The notes below the pieces were generated by a model. The model was not told where the DNA came from. It saw only the letters and a list, made by a program, of their open reading frames with translations, and searched no databases. Shown here one piece after another: positions 34,384-41,865 of a stretch of DNA of 64,000 nt; position 1 is the stretch's first letter; each line of letters begins with the position of its first letter. The position numbers were made by a program, and so were the translations under genes. The stretch comes from Bacterioplanes sanyensis (lineage in GTDB: Bacteria > Pseudomonadota > Gammaproteobacteria > Pseudomonadales > Oceanobacteraceae), in contig NZ_BMYY01000003.1 in assembly GCF_014652515.1 (NCBI RefSeq), positions 186,001 through 250,000 of the forward strand, written 5' to 3'.

Positions 34384-35634
34384 ATGTTGTCCCAGGTACT
34401 ACAACACCCACCCACACCTCTAATCGATCACCTAGATCACATAGACAACCCCCTCAACTACGCACGACAGGTGCTCCAACGCTTGCCAGAGCTGCGCGAC
34501 ATTGAAGGGGCTTACGATGATTTGGTGCACTCGCTGAGTTTTTTAGTGAGCTACAACGGCAGCATCGCCACCTTTAATAGCTATCGCCGTGAAGTTGAGC
34601 GCTTATTGCAGTGGAGCTGGCAGGTGCAGGGTTTGTCGTTGACGGAGCTTAGGCGCCAACATTTGGAAGATTTTGTGCGCTTTTGCCAAGCACCACCGCA
34701 AGCCTGGATTGGTCGCAAGCAAGTGGCGCGGTTTCATAACCAGCAAGGCTATCGCGTGGCCAATGCCGACTGGCGACCGTTTGTCACTCAAGCCGACAAA
34801 CTGACCGGCGAGCATCCTGAGCAATTCGCTCTGTCGCAAAAAAGCCTACAAAGCATTTTTTCAGTGTTGTCGACTTACTTTAATTATTTGCTGCAAGAAG
34901 ATTACTTAGAGCTCAACCCCATCAGCTTGATTCGTCAGAAAAGCAAGTTTATTCAACGCCACGCCTATAAAGAGCCGATTCGGCGCATTTCTAATATGCA
35001 ATGGGATTACGTATTAGACAGCGTTAACGAGCTAGCACAAGAAAACCCGCACGAGCATGAACGCTCGCTGTTTGTCATGCACTGCTTATACGGCATGTAT
35101 TTACGCATTTCTGAGCTGGTCGCCGATGAGCGCTCCACGCCCACCATGGGCGACTTTCAATGCGATAGCGATGGCCATTGGTGGCTACGCGTGGTTGGCA
35201 AAGGCAACAAGGTACGACTGGTGACGGTGTCTGACGACATGCTGGCCTCCTTGCAGCGCTATCGCTTGCACTTAGGGCTACCAGCACTGCCCACCGCCGG
35301 CGAGCAAACCCCACTGGTGCCCAAACTGCGGGGGCGCGGACCAGTCACCAGCACGCGGCAAATTCGCAACCTAGTGCAGTTTTGTTTCGATAGCGCTTAC
35401 CAGCGCATGCGAGCGCAAGGTTTAGAGCAAGATGCCAATGAACTGCGCGTGGCGACGGTGCACTGGTTGCGGCACACGGGCATTTCAGAAGACGTGCGCG
35501 TGCGCCCCAAAGAGCACGTCAAAGAAGATGCCGGCCACGCCAGCATGGCCACCACCGACCGTTACATTGATACCGAGCTGCGCGAGCGCCATGCCAGTGC
35601 CAAAAACAAACGTTTGCGGCCGGATTATGACTAG
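34384..35634 (+). CDS. Solitary tyrosine recombinase/integrase
   Basis: The 416-residue product has an N-terminal SAM-like core-binding region (about 45-170) and a C-terminal catalytic domain. Visible catalytic residues are Arg241 (MYLRISEL), His360 and Arg363 (HWLRHTG), His385 (GHASMATTDRY) and Tyr394. It cuts and rejoins DNA through the tyrosine. It lacks the extra helix typical of integron integrases. No phage genes, attachment repeats or tRNA are adjacent, so it may be a domesticated or chromosomal recombinase. The ATG at 34384 is preferred over an upstream TTG. Confidence 0.85.
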   Translation: MLSQVLQHPPTPLIDHLDHIDNPLNYARQVLQRLPELRDIEGAYDDLVHSLSFLVSYNGSIATFNSYRREVERLLQWSWQVQGLSLTELRRQHLEDFVRFCQAPPQAWIGRKQVARFHNQQGYRVANADWRPFVTQADKLTGEHPEQFALSQKSLQSIFSVLSTYFNYLLQEDYLELNPISLIRQKSKFIQRHAYKEPIRRISNMQWDYVLDSVNELAQENPHEHERSLFVMHCLYGMYLRISELVADERSTPTMGDFQCDSDGHWWLRVVGKGNKVRLVTVSDDMLASLQRYRLHLGLPALPTAGEQTPLVPKLRGRGPVTSTRQIRNLVQFCFDSAYQRMRAQGLEQDANELRVATVHWLRHTGISEDVRVRPKEHVKEDAGHASMATTDRYIDTELRERHASAKNKRLRPDYD

Positions 35635-35671
35635 CCGCCGATAAAATCGGGCTAACAGGTTAAAAAACGAA

Positions 35672-35693
35672 AAAAGGGGCGAACGCCCCTTTT
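35672..35693. terminator. Bidirectional rho-independent terminator
   Basis: AAAAGGGGCG and its perfect complement pair around an AA loop, giving A and T tracts on both sides. It serves the convergent recombinase and phaB genes. Confidence 0.85.
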
Positions 35694-35730
35694 GCTTAAC
35701 CTGCTGGTTAACTTGGCACAGCTTTAACCA

Positions 35731-36477
35731 CTAGTGCATGTACTGACCACCGTTGGCAGAAATATTGGCACCGGTTACAAAGCCTGCATCTTCCGCCGCC
35801 AAAAATGACACCACACGGGCAATTTCTTCCGGCTCACCGAAGCGCTTCACCGGAATCGACTCGCGGATTTGCTCCCGAATTTCTTCCGGCACATCCATAA
35901 TCATGCTAGTGGCAATGTAACCCGGCGATACCGTATTCACTGTGATGCCTTTGCTCGCCACCTCTTGTGCCACGGCTTTGGTAAAACCGTACATGCCCGC
36001 TTTGGCGGCAGAATAGTTGGCCTGGCCAAATTGACCTTTCTCGCCATTAATCGAAGAAATATTAACGATGCGGCCCCATTTTTTCTCCAGCATGTCGTTG
36101 ATCACCAAGCGCGTCAGATAAAACACCGAGGTCAAATTGGTTTCGATCACATCGTGCCACTGATCTGGTTCCATGCGCTTGAGTGTGGTGTCGCGCGTAA
36201 TGCCACCGTTATTGACTAGCACATCAATGGTACCAAAGTCACTGCGAATGCCTTCAACGCAAGACTTGCAAGACTCCCAGTCGCGAATATTGCCAAACGC
36301 CACTGATACGTCATAGCCTTTGGCTTGCATCTCTTCTTGCCACGCTTGTGCTTTTTCATGCTTACCGCCGTGGTAATAGCCTGCAATGACCTTATAGCCA
36401 TCTTCAGCCAAGCGGCGGCAAATTTCGCTGCCGATACCACCCGTACCACCGGTCACAAATGCAATGCGCTTGCTCAT
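35731..36477 (-). CDS. phaB: Acetoacetyl-CoA reductase PhaB
   Basis: The 248-residue short-chain dehydrogenase reduces acetoacetyl-CoA to (R)-3-hydroxybutyryl-CoA with NADPH, for polyhydroxybutyrate synthesis. The cofactor motif TGGTGGIG is at residues 9-16, and the catalytic set is Ser142, Tyr155 and Lys159 (NYSAAKAGMYGFTKA). The sequence GYYHGGKHEKAQAW after strand 2 and the NISSINGEKGQFGQ stretch are closer to PhaB than to FabG. AAGGAG lies 7 nt before the ATG. No phaC or phaA is nearby. Confidence 0.9.
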   Translation of the reverse strand: MSKRIAFVTGGTGGIGSEICRRLAEDGYKVIAGYYHGGKHEKAQAWQEEMQAKGYDVSVAFGNIRDWESCKSCVEGIRSDFGTIDVLVNNGGITRDTTLKRMEPDQWHDVIETNLTSVFYLTRLVINDMLEKKWGRIVNISSINGEKGQFGQANYSAAKAGMYGFTKAVAQEVASKGITVNTVSPGYIATSMIMDVPEEIREQIRESIPVKRFGEPEEIARVVSFLAAEDAGFVTGANISANGGQYMH

Positions 36478-36822
36478 TTTTCTACTCCTTCAGGCGTCCA
36501 TCTGAAAATCATCTTTTAATCAGTTGCCAATCTTCCGTCTAACAAGCGTTTCATTGAAAACGGTACGATTGGCCGTCGTCAGTTGCTGAACAGCGACGTG
36601 CCGTTCAGCCTCCACTGTGTTGATGACAGTAATATGAAGCCTAAGCTTAGCCTAAGCAGCTGTCGCTTCAGTCAGTACTAAATTATTAGTGCACCCGTTA
36701 TGGGCGAGATTGTTCATTGACATTTGCTGACTGACAGGTGGCAGGTAACACAAGCGGTGTCCGACGCAGTTCGCCGCTGTTATAATGGCCGGCTTTTGAT
36801 TTGCCACCTCAGCCAGGCCCGC
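36478..36822. other. Intergenic region between divergent phaB and thiI
   Basis: This 345-bp region holds no convincing gene. It should contain promoters for both divergent genes: TATAAT at 36781-36786, with a weak -35 region, may serve thiI. A short repeat, GCCTAAGCTTAGCCTAAGC, lies near 36638. Nothing else is evident. Confidence 0.5.
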
Positions 36823-38295
36823 ATGAATTTCGTTGTCAAACTCTTCCCCGAGATCACCATTAAATCCCGCTCCGTGCGCAAACAGATGACCAAAATTCTG
36901 CGCGCCAACCTGCGCACCCAGCTTAAGCGCCATGATATATCGGCAGACGTGCAAAACCGTTGGGACAGCTTGGTCATAGTGGTCAATGAAAAGCACCATG
37001 GCGATGCCAATGTACGTCGCCATTGCTTGCGCATCCTGACGCATACGCCGGGCATTGGCAGCGCCCTAGAAGTAACCGAACACCCGTTCGAGAGCTTACC
37101 GCAAGCCTATGAGCTGATTCGTGACGAATACCGCGATGCATTGAGCGGCAAATCCTTTTGCGTGCGCATTAAGCGTGCTGGACAGCATGATTTTAATAGC
37201 CACCAAGCGGAGATTTATATCGGCGGCGGCTTACTCAAAGAAACCGACGCCCGCGAAGTGTCACTCAAGCAGCCAGAAGTCACCGTGCGGGCTGAAATCC
37301 GCAACCAAACACTGCAAATCGTTGGCCACGAGGTGCCTGGTTTGGGCGGCTTCCCATTGGGCAGCCAAGGCGAGGTGCTGTCATTGATTTCTGGTGGCTT
37401 TGATTCCATCGTCGCCAGCTATCTGATGAACCGCCGCGGCCTCAAAACCCACTACTTGTTCTTTAACCTCGGCGGCAGCGCCCATGAAATTGGCGTGAAG
37501 CAAGTCGCCCATTATTTGTGGAATGGCTATGGCGAAAGCCACCGAGTCAAGTTTGTCACCATTCCGTTTGAAAACGTCGTCAGTGAAATTCTGCAGCACG
37601 TCGAAACCAGCCAAATGGGCGTGGTGCTCAAGCGCATGATGCTGCGGGCGGCCTCGCAAGTAGCGTTTAAACTGCGCATTCCAGCACTGGTCACCGGCGA
37701 GGCTGTGGCCCAAGTGGCCAGCCAAACCATTACCAACCTAGCGGTGATCGACCAAGCCAGCGACCACATGGTATTGCGCCCGCTGGCAGCCATGGACAAG
37801 CAAGACATCATTAATATTGCGCGCCAAATCGGCACCGAGACCTTTGCCGCCAACATGCCCGAATACTGCGGCGTTATCTCGGTGAGCCCGACCACCGTTG
37901 GCGATCGCAAGCTGGTAGAAAAGGCAGAGCAAGCATTCGACATGGAAGTGCTTAACAGCGCCATAGGCAACGCTCGCATACAACGCATTGATGAAGTGCT
38001 GGATGGCGCTGAAGAAACGGGCTTAGACTCCTTAGAACAGGTCTATACGCCGGCGTTGAGCGATGTGGTCATTGATATTCGCCACCCCAATGAAAGCAGC
38101 GAAACGCCACTGCACCTGACGAACAACAAAGTGCTGAGCATTCCATTTTATGAGCTGGATAGCCGAGTGGCAGAGTTGCCAGAGGCACCGCGCTACCTGC
38201 TTTACTGCCAGCAAGGCACCATGAGCAAAATTCACGCGCACCATTTAAACCAACAGCAACCCGGCCAATTTGGTGTTTTGCTCGACCCGCGCTAA
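36823..38295 (+). CDS. thiI: ThiI, tRNA 4-thiouridine synthetase
   Basis: ThiI adenylates and thiolates U8 of tRNA and supplies sulfur for the thiazole of thiamine. The 490-residue protein has an N-terminal ferredoxin-like and THUMP region (about 1-170), a PP-loop SGGFDS at 190-195, the conserved Cys in EYCGVISVSPTT, and a C-terminal rhodanese-type domain with its active-site Cys near residue 462 (YCQQGTMSK). It is therefore the long enterobacterial type. The start MNFVVKLFPEITIKS fits E. coli ThiI; the open frame extends upstream without a better start. Confidence 0.95.
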   Translation: MNFVVKLFPEITIKSRSVRKQMTKILRANLRTQLKRHDISADVQNRWDSLVIVVNEKHHGDANVRRHCLRILTHTPGIGSALEVTEHPFESLPQAYELIRDEYRDALSGKSFCVRIKRAGQHDFNSHQAEIYIGGGLLKETDAREVSLKQPEVTVRAEIRNQTLQIVGHEVPGLGGFPLGSQGEVLSLISGGFDSIVASYLMNRRGLKTHYLFFNLGGSAHEIGVKQVAHYLWNGYGESHRVKFVTIPFENVVSEILQHVETSQMGVVLKRMMLRAASQVAFKLRIPALVTGEAVAQVASQTITNLAVIDQASDHMVLRPLAAMDKQDIINIARQIGTETFAANMPEYCGVISVSPTTVGDRKLVEKAEQAFDMEVLNSAIGNARIQRIDEVLDGAEETGLDSLEQVYTPALSDVVIDIRHPNESSETPLHLTNNKVLSIPFYELDSRVAELPEAPRYLLYCQQGTMSKIHAHHLNQQQPGQFGVLLDPR

Positions 38296-38360
38296 GCGCC
38301 TTCTGAGGCAGAAATAGAGCTGCTATCATGCGCTCTTTTTCTACCACGGCAAACGACACC

Positions 38361-39170
38361 ATGGCACGAGTCATCAGCTTTAACATCAACGGCATTCGCG
38401 CCCGTCAGCACCAGCTGGAAGCGCTGCGCAAGCACTACGACGCCGACATTATTGGCCTGCAAGAGACCAAAGTTCACGACGAGCAATTCCCGCTGGCGGA
38501 CGTCGAATCATTGGGGTATCACGTCGAATACTTTGGCCAAAAAAGCCACTACGGCGTCGCCCTGCTCTCTAAAACCAAGCCAGTCTTTGTGCAAAAGGGC
38601 TGGCCCTGGGACGATGAAGACGCGCAAAAGCGCATCATTCACGCCCGCTACGAACTAGACGGCGACACCATTGACGTGATCAATGGCTACTTCCCGCAAG
38701 GTGAAAGCCGCGACCATGAAATTAAGTTTCCGGCCAAACGCCAGTTTTACGCCGATTTAATGCGCTACTTAGATGAAAAGTTTACGCCTGAGTCCAAGTT
38801 GGTACTGATGGGCGATATGAACATTTCACCGCAAGACATCGACATCGGCATTGGCGAGCCCAACCGCAAGCGCTGGTTAAAAACCGGCAAATGTAGCTTT
38901 TTACCGGAAGAGCGTGAATGGTACGACCGTTTGCTGGCCTGGGGCCTGACGGACAGCTATCGCCAATTAAACCCAGACAGCAGCGAGCTGTTCAGCTGGT
39001 TTGATTACCGCTCCAAAGGCTTTAACGACGACCCCAAACGCGGCCTGCGCATCGACCATATTCTGCTGACCGCACCACTGGCACAAAGCTGCCACAATGC
39101 CGGCATTGGCTACGATATTCGCGCCATGGAAAAGCCTTCCGATCATGCACCGATTTGGGCGGATTTTTAG
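38361..39170 (+). CDS. xthA: Exodeoxyribonuclease III
   Basis: The 269-residue enzyme is an AP endonuclease and 3'-5' exonuclease of base-excision repair. Conserved residues include Asn8 and Asn10 ([10 protein letters not shown]), Glu35 (LQETKV), the [11 protein letters not shown] metal and substrate loop, RIDHILLT, and the terminal SDHAPIW catalytic His. The start at MARVISFN follows the usual N-terminus; an upstream in-frame ATG at 38328 is disfavoured. It lies 65 bp after thiI. Confidence 0.92.
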   Translation: MARVISFNINGIRARQHQLEALRKHYDADIIGLQETKVHDEQFPLADVESLGYHVEYFGQKSHYGVALLSKTKPVFVQKGWPWDDEDAQKRIIHARYELDGDTIDVINGYFPQGESRDHEIKFPAKRQFYADLMRYLDEKFTPESKLVLMGDMNISPQDIDIGIGEPNRKRWLKTGKCSFLPEEREWYDRLLAWGLTDSYRQLNPDSSELFSWFDYRSKGFNDDPKRGLRIDHILLTAPLAQSCHNAGIGYDIRAMEKPSDHAPIWADF

Positions 39171-39193
39171 GCTGCCGCCCCTTTTGCCCGCAC

Positions 39194-39221
39194 AGGGGTC
39201 AGAGCTTAAGCTCTGACCCCT
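39194..39221. repeat. 28-bp perfect palindrome, copy 1
   Basis: AGGGGTCAGAGCTT is followed directly by its exact complement. The same sequence recurs at 41744-41773 on the far side of the integron cassettes. It resembles REP-type or insertion-related palindromes. On transcription it would form a long stem and could also end xthA transcription. Confidence 0.85.
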
Positions 39222-39299
39222 AGAATGGCTATTTCGCTATAGCTCTCTTGCTGTTTCAAAAATCTGGAATAGGCTGTCCTGCTAGACTGTGTTTCCAAC

Positions 39300-39382
39300 T
39301 CATAACGCTGCCAGCATGCGCGCCTTTGCAGTGGAGGCGAAGCCGCGACGAAAAAGGCGTCGCCGTGCCTGGCCTGTTATAT
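39300..39382 (-). repeat. attC site of cassette 3
   Basis: An imperfect 83-bp hairpin begins ATATAAC and ends GTTATGA on the - strand, with inner matches such as GCCAG and CTGGC. Its first core complements the start of its own cassette (GTTATAT). It is the least canonical of the three and closes the array. Confidence 0.65.
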
Positions 39383-40036
39383 TTAGTTGCGACCACCCTG
39401 AGACTTTACCTTTGGCAACTCCGGTAATTGGTTGCTTGAGAAAACCATCGCAATGTCTCTGATATCGCCCACAGAAAACTGTATGGGCTTGGGCGGTTCT
39501 CCGTTCTCACCGAACAGAATAAAGCGAAATTCGCTTTGATATTGGTACTCCGAGAACTTTCTGAATGGCCCCATTTGGCCATGATAGTTTCGTTTATCAA
39601 CGTATTCGACCGGACCGTATAGCAGCCGCTTACCGGCGTCCTGTGCTGCCGCCCTGTAGCGCCTCACAAACTCCTTTAAGTCAGTTATGATCACAGCCGC
39701 ATCCCCGAAGCCAATGTTTCGCTCATCGAAATGAAAGTCCGGCTTATCAGTAAACATATACATACAGAGGATGTTTCTGCTTTCTTTTTCTCCGTACCGG
39801 CACATCAACGGGCTTTGCGCACCGCCAATCGGCGTCCAGTTACCGGATCTGTCTCGAATCGAGATTTCTTTGAACTGCCACGCTTCATCCACTCCTTCAT
39901 GAGTATCTGACCGGAGTGCATCAGACGATTCAACCGTAACGAAATACGCGTCCGTATTCATGTACAGGTTCCCGTCAAGGAAGTCAGCCACGTACTTTTG
40001 AGGAAGAATCTTGGCTAGTATGACTCCGTACGACAT
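39383..40036 (-). CDS. Integron cassette gene of unknown function (217 aa)
   Basis: I do not recognise this soluble 217-residue protein. It has motifs YMNTDAYFVTVESSD, MCRYGEKESRNILCMYMF and QSEFRFILFGENG that look like a mixed alpha/beta domain, and no signal peptide. The ATG at 40036 has GAAGGGA upstream and lies 13 nt inside the cassette boundary; an in-frame codon at 40072 would start within the previous attC. The stop TAA lies just before its attC. Base composition is more AT-rich than in the flanking chromosome. Confidence 0.75.
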   Translation of the reverse strand: MSYGVILAKILPQKYVADFLDGNLYMNTDAYFVTVESSDALRSDTHEGVDEAWQFKEISIRDRSGNWTPIGGAQSPLMCRYGEKESRNILCMYMFTDKPDFHFDERNIGFGDAAVIITDLKEFVRRYRAAAQDAGKRLLYGPVEYVDKRNYHGQMGPFRKFSEYQYQSEFRFILFGENGEPPKPIQFSVGDIRDIAMVFSSNQLPELPKVKSQGGRN

Positions 40037-40048
40037 AGTTCCCTTCAA

Positions 40049-40107
40049 ATATAACGCTTCAAGAAGCGGCACGGCTTGCCGCGTCCGACTTACTTGACTT
40101 GTTAGAT
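40049..40107 (-). repeat. attC site of cassette 2 (59 bp)
   Basis: On the - strand the site starts ATCTAAC and ends GTTATAT, with an inner hairpin (AAGTCAAG to CTTCTTGA, and GCGGCA to TGCCGC). The size and layout match the classic short '59-base element'. The upstream gene's reading frame runs through most of it before stopping. Confidence 0.85.
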
Positions 40108-40412
40108 GATTTTGAATCGCTTACTTTAGTGGAGAGGAATATATCTGAATAGATTCCTTTCAATGACGCGGCTAATACAACCATACCAGCAATAAAAATA
40201 TACAGATCGATTTCCTTTAATAGCTTTCTGGCATCTTCATTGATCGTTCCTGCAACTAAAAGAACTCCACAAACCACGCCACTTGCTTGAAGAATTGCAT
40301 TAACCATAACAGCCTGATTGAATTCTTTTTTCGCCTTATGGCACCTGAATGCATAGATCGCAATCAATACAACACCAATAAAAGCGGAGGGAATAAATAT
40401 GGCTTTATCCAT
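40059..40412 (-). CDS. Integron cassette membrane protein (117 aa)
   Basis: The 117-residue product has three hydrophobic segments (near residues 3-22, 36-57 and 70-86) and a Ser/Lys/Ala-rich cytoplasmic tail. The last residues are encoded by the attC site itself, with the stop codon inside it. The start overlaps the end of the preceding gene by 8 bp, so the two genes form one two-gene cassette. The function is unknown. A toxin-antitoxin or phage-defence role is only a guess. Confidence 0.7.
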   Translation of the reverse strand: MDKAIFIPSAFIGVVLIAIYAFRCHKAKKEFNQAVMVNAILQASGVVCGVLLVAGTINEDARKLLKEIDLYIFIAGMVVLAASLKGIYSDIFLSTKVSDSKSSNKSSKSDAASRAAS

Positions 40413-40863
40413 TTCCTTTCCCTCCTTTTTTTACTGAGTCACCAATTAGACCACCAATAATACCGCCTAATATCGCACCAAGTGGTCCACCAACAGAAGC
40501 ACCGAATATAGCACCTCCGGCTGCAGCGCCTAATACTCTTGAGTTATCATCTGACTCTTCTTCTGGTGTGGGTGGTCGGTGATAAATGTTGAAATCAACA
40601 TCCAATATTTCTGCGCCACTAGCTTCGTGATTAGTGTGATTAACAATTCCTGTAGGGTATTCCCAGACTTCAAACTTTAAATGGATCTCTTGATCGCAGT
40701 TATCACAAAGAAGATCAACATATGCAGCGTAATGATTCTCTTCGCCCATGCCTCTTTCGGAGCCTGACTCTGCTTCAAAAGTAATTTCATCTTGCTTCAG
40801 ATTATGTTCATGGCCGCAACTTATACACACATAAGTTGCTTCAGCAATTATTCCATCACTCAT
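40405..40863 (-). CDS. Integron cassette protein with zinc-ribbon and glycine-zipper parts (152 aa)
   Basis: The 152-residue product has two CxxC pairs (CISCGHEH near residue 13 and CDNCDQE near 53) that suggest a zinc ribbon. An acidic linker (TPEEESDDN) follows, then a C-terminal Gly/Ala-rich stretch (GAAAGGAIFGASVGGPLGAI, about 113-143) like a glycine-zipper membrane segment. Metal binding and membrane insertion are inferences. It overlaps the next membrane-protein gene, so they probably act together. Confidence 0.7.
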   Translation of the reverse strand: MSDGIIAEATYVCISCGHEHNLKQDEITFEAESGSERGMGEENHYAAYVDLLCDNCDQEIHLKFEVWEYPTGIVNHTNHEASGAEILDVDFNIYHRPPTPEEESDDNSRVLGAAAGGAIFGASVGGPLGAILGGIIGGLIGDSVKKGGKGNG

Positions 40864-40888
40864 AAATATCTCGATGCTTCCTTAAATC

Positions 40889-40966
40889 ATCTAACGCCGC
40901 CAACAGCGGCCGAGCGTAGCGAGGTCCAGCACACGCAGTGTGCGATGCTGCTTGGCCTTGTTAAGC
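40889..40966 (-). repeat. attC site of cassette 1 (78 bp)
   Basis: The site begins GCTTAAC and ends GTTAGAT on the - strand, matching RYYYAAC and GTTRRRY exactly. Inner arms include AAGGCC and a matching GGC-rich end, and CTCGCTACGCTCGGC forms the stem region. The stop codon of the cassette gene (TAA) lies inside the first core. Confidence 0.88.
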
Positions 40967-41284
40967 ATTTGCCTCTGCACTCCAATTTTTAAACCACTCT
41001 ACAGGCAAACATACAGACTCACAGTCTAACTGCTGAAGTTCAGACAGTGAGTATGTGTTAGCTAAATAGAGATCCCATTGTGTTTCTACATCCGCCAACA
41101 CAGGCATGATCTTCTCAATTATTTCTGGCGCATCAATGTCACAATACTCGTTCCAGAAACGCTCACACCATTCTGCTATTTGCTTATGGGTATATGGCGA
41201 TTTCTCTGTATTTTCTCCATATGAAAGCAAAACTAAGAAGTTCTCTTTGCTGTAATCCATCTCTATCGGTTTGCTCAATTTCAT
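40961..41284 (-). CDS. Integron cassette gene of unknown function (107 aa)
   Basis: The 107-residue acidic, Trp-rich protein (YTHKQIAEWCERFWNEYC, ending VEWFKNWSAEANA) is not recognised. The ATG at 41284 lies 6 nt inside the cassette start core; the open frame extends to 41347, but that part lies outside the cassette. No clear ribosome-binding site is seen, which is common for the first gene of a cassette. Its composition is AT-rich. Confidence 0.7.
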   Translation of the reverse strand: MKLSKPIEMDYSKENFLVLLSYGENTEKSPYTHKQIAEWCERFWNEYCDIDAPEIIEKIMPVLADVETQWDLYLANTYSLSELQQLDCESVCLPVEWFKNWSAEANA

Positions 41285-41540
41285 AATGATGCTTAACAGA
41301 TTATTAGTGTGCGCGCCTTTTTTTCCAGCTAGAACCATTCGAGGCATCTCTGCCAGCCCATTGATTTATAGCTGGATGCTTTCTTTTCTTCCTTATTCCC
41401 TGCTTGACAAACGTGCTTGCCTACTATCCACACCTCAAAGCGCTGGGACTCAAAGGCTAACTCACTAATTTATCAAGTAGTTAAGCTACCACCCTATGGG
41501 AATACAGGCAAGCCGGCCTGAAAAGCGTACCAGCTTTTTG

Positions 41541-41702
41541 TTATCCCAAGAAATATACTGGTTGTATGAACAGCATCTCTTTACATTGAGTCTCTAGCCG
41601 CTTCTTGGCTGATTGCTCTAGGTTTTCGCGCCTTAGCAGGTCGCCTAAGTTGGCCATGACTGTGCCCGCAGGGGCTGCCTGGATGGCAGCACCTGCCAAC
41701 AT
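41541..41702 (-). pseudogene. Possible gene remnant or small ORF (53 aa)
   Basis: On the - strand an open frame runs from the palindrome at 41744 to a stop at 41541; from its first ATG it gives 53 residues (MLAGAAIQAAPAGTVMANLG, then a charged LLRRENLEQSAKKRLE helix). The frame looks protein-like but has no full-length partner or ribosome-binding site. It may be the tail of a gene whose 5' part was lost when the palindrome arrived. Confidence 0.3.
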
Positions 41703-41743
41703 TCTGCCGGGATTGTTGGCCTTGCGGGAAAGAAAACGCAGAT

Positions 41744-41773
41744 AAGGGGTCAGAGCTTAAGCTCTGACCCCTT
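41744..41773. repeat. 30-bp perfect palindrome, copy 2
   Basis: AAGGGGTCAGAGCTT is followed by its exact complement. The central 28 bp equal those at 39194-39221. The two copies enclose the cassette array and its flanks, about 2.5 kb apart. Confidence 0.85.
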
Positions 41774-41865
41774 TCGTAAGTAGCCACAAAGCAACGGAGC
41801 TTTTGTTATTAAAAGCGTGGAAGCGTGAGTTAAAAAAGCATCACCCTATTTAACTCAGGACACCG

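Larger units (their letters stand above)
39300..41297 (-). mobile_element. Integron cassette array without integrase (CALIN), three cassettes
   Basis: Three attC-like sites follow the ends of AT-rich - strand genes. For each cassette, the first core of its own attC is the exact complement of the cassette's own leading core. Cassette 1: GTTAAGC at 41297-41291 with GCTTAAC at 40966. Cassette 2: GTTAGAT at 40895 with ATCTAAC at 40107. Cassette 3: GTTATAT at 40055 with ATATAAC at 39382. This self-match is expected when circular cassettes are inserted by an integron integrase. No intI gene is in the window, so the array depends on an integrase elsewhere or is a relic. Confidence 0.85.
41285..41865. 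other. Non-coding stretch with array boundary, ORF remnant and palindrome
   Basis: The cassette-start core GTTAAGC (- strand 41297-41291) marks the array boundary. No recognisable attI or intI remnant follows on either strand. The stretch also holds a possible 53-codon ORF and the second copy of the long palindrome, described separately. No complete gene is supported here. Confidence 0.6.

Noticed and set aside
34384-35634. Tyrosine recombinase considered as the integron integrase IntI
   Set aside because: It lacks the IntI-specific helix and the usual LLGHSDVSTTMIYTHV-like end, and it lies 3.7 kb from the array with housekeeping genes between.
41491-41548. A further attC (GGGATAAC ... GTATTCCC on the - strand)
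   Set aside because: The cores do not fit RYYYAAC/GTTRRRY, the arms pair poorly, and no matching cassette-start core was found upstream.
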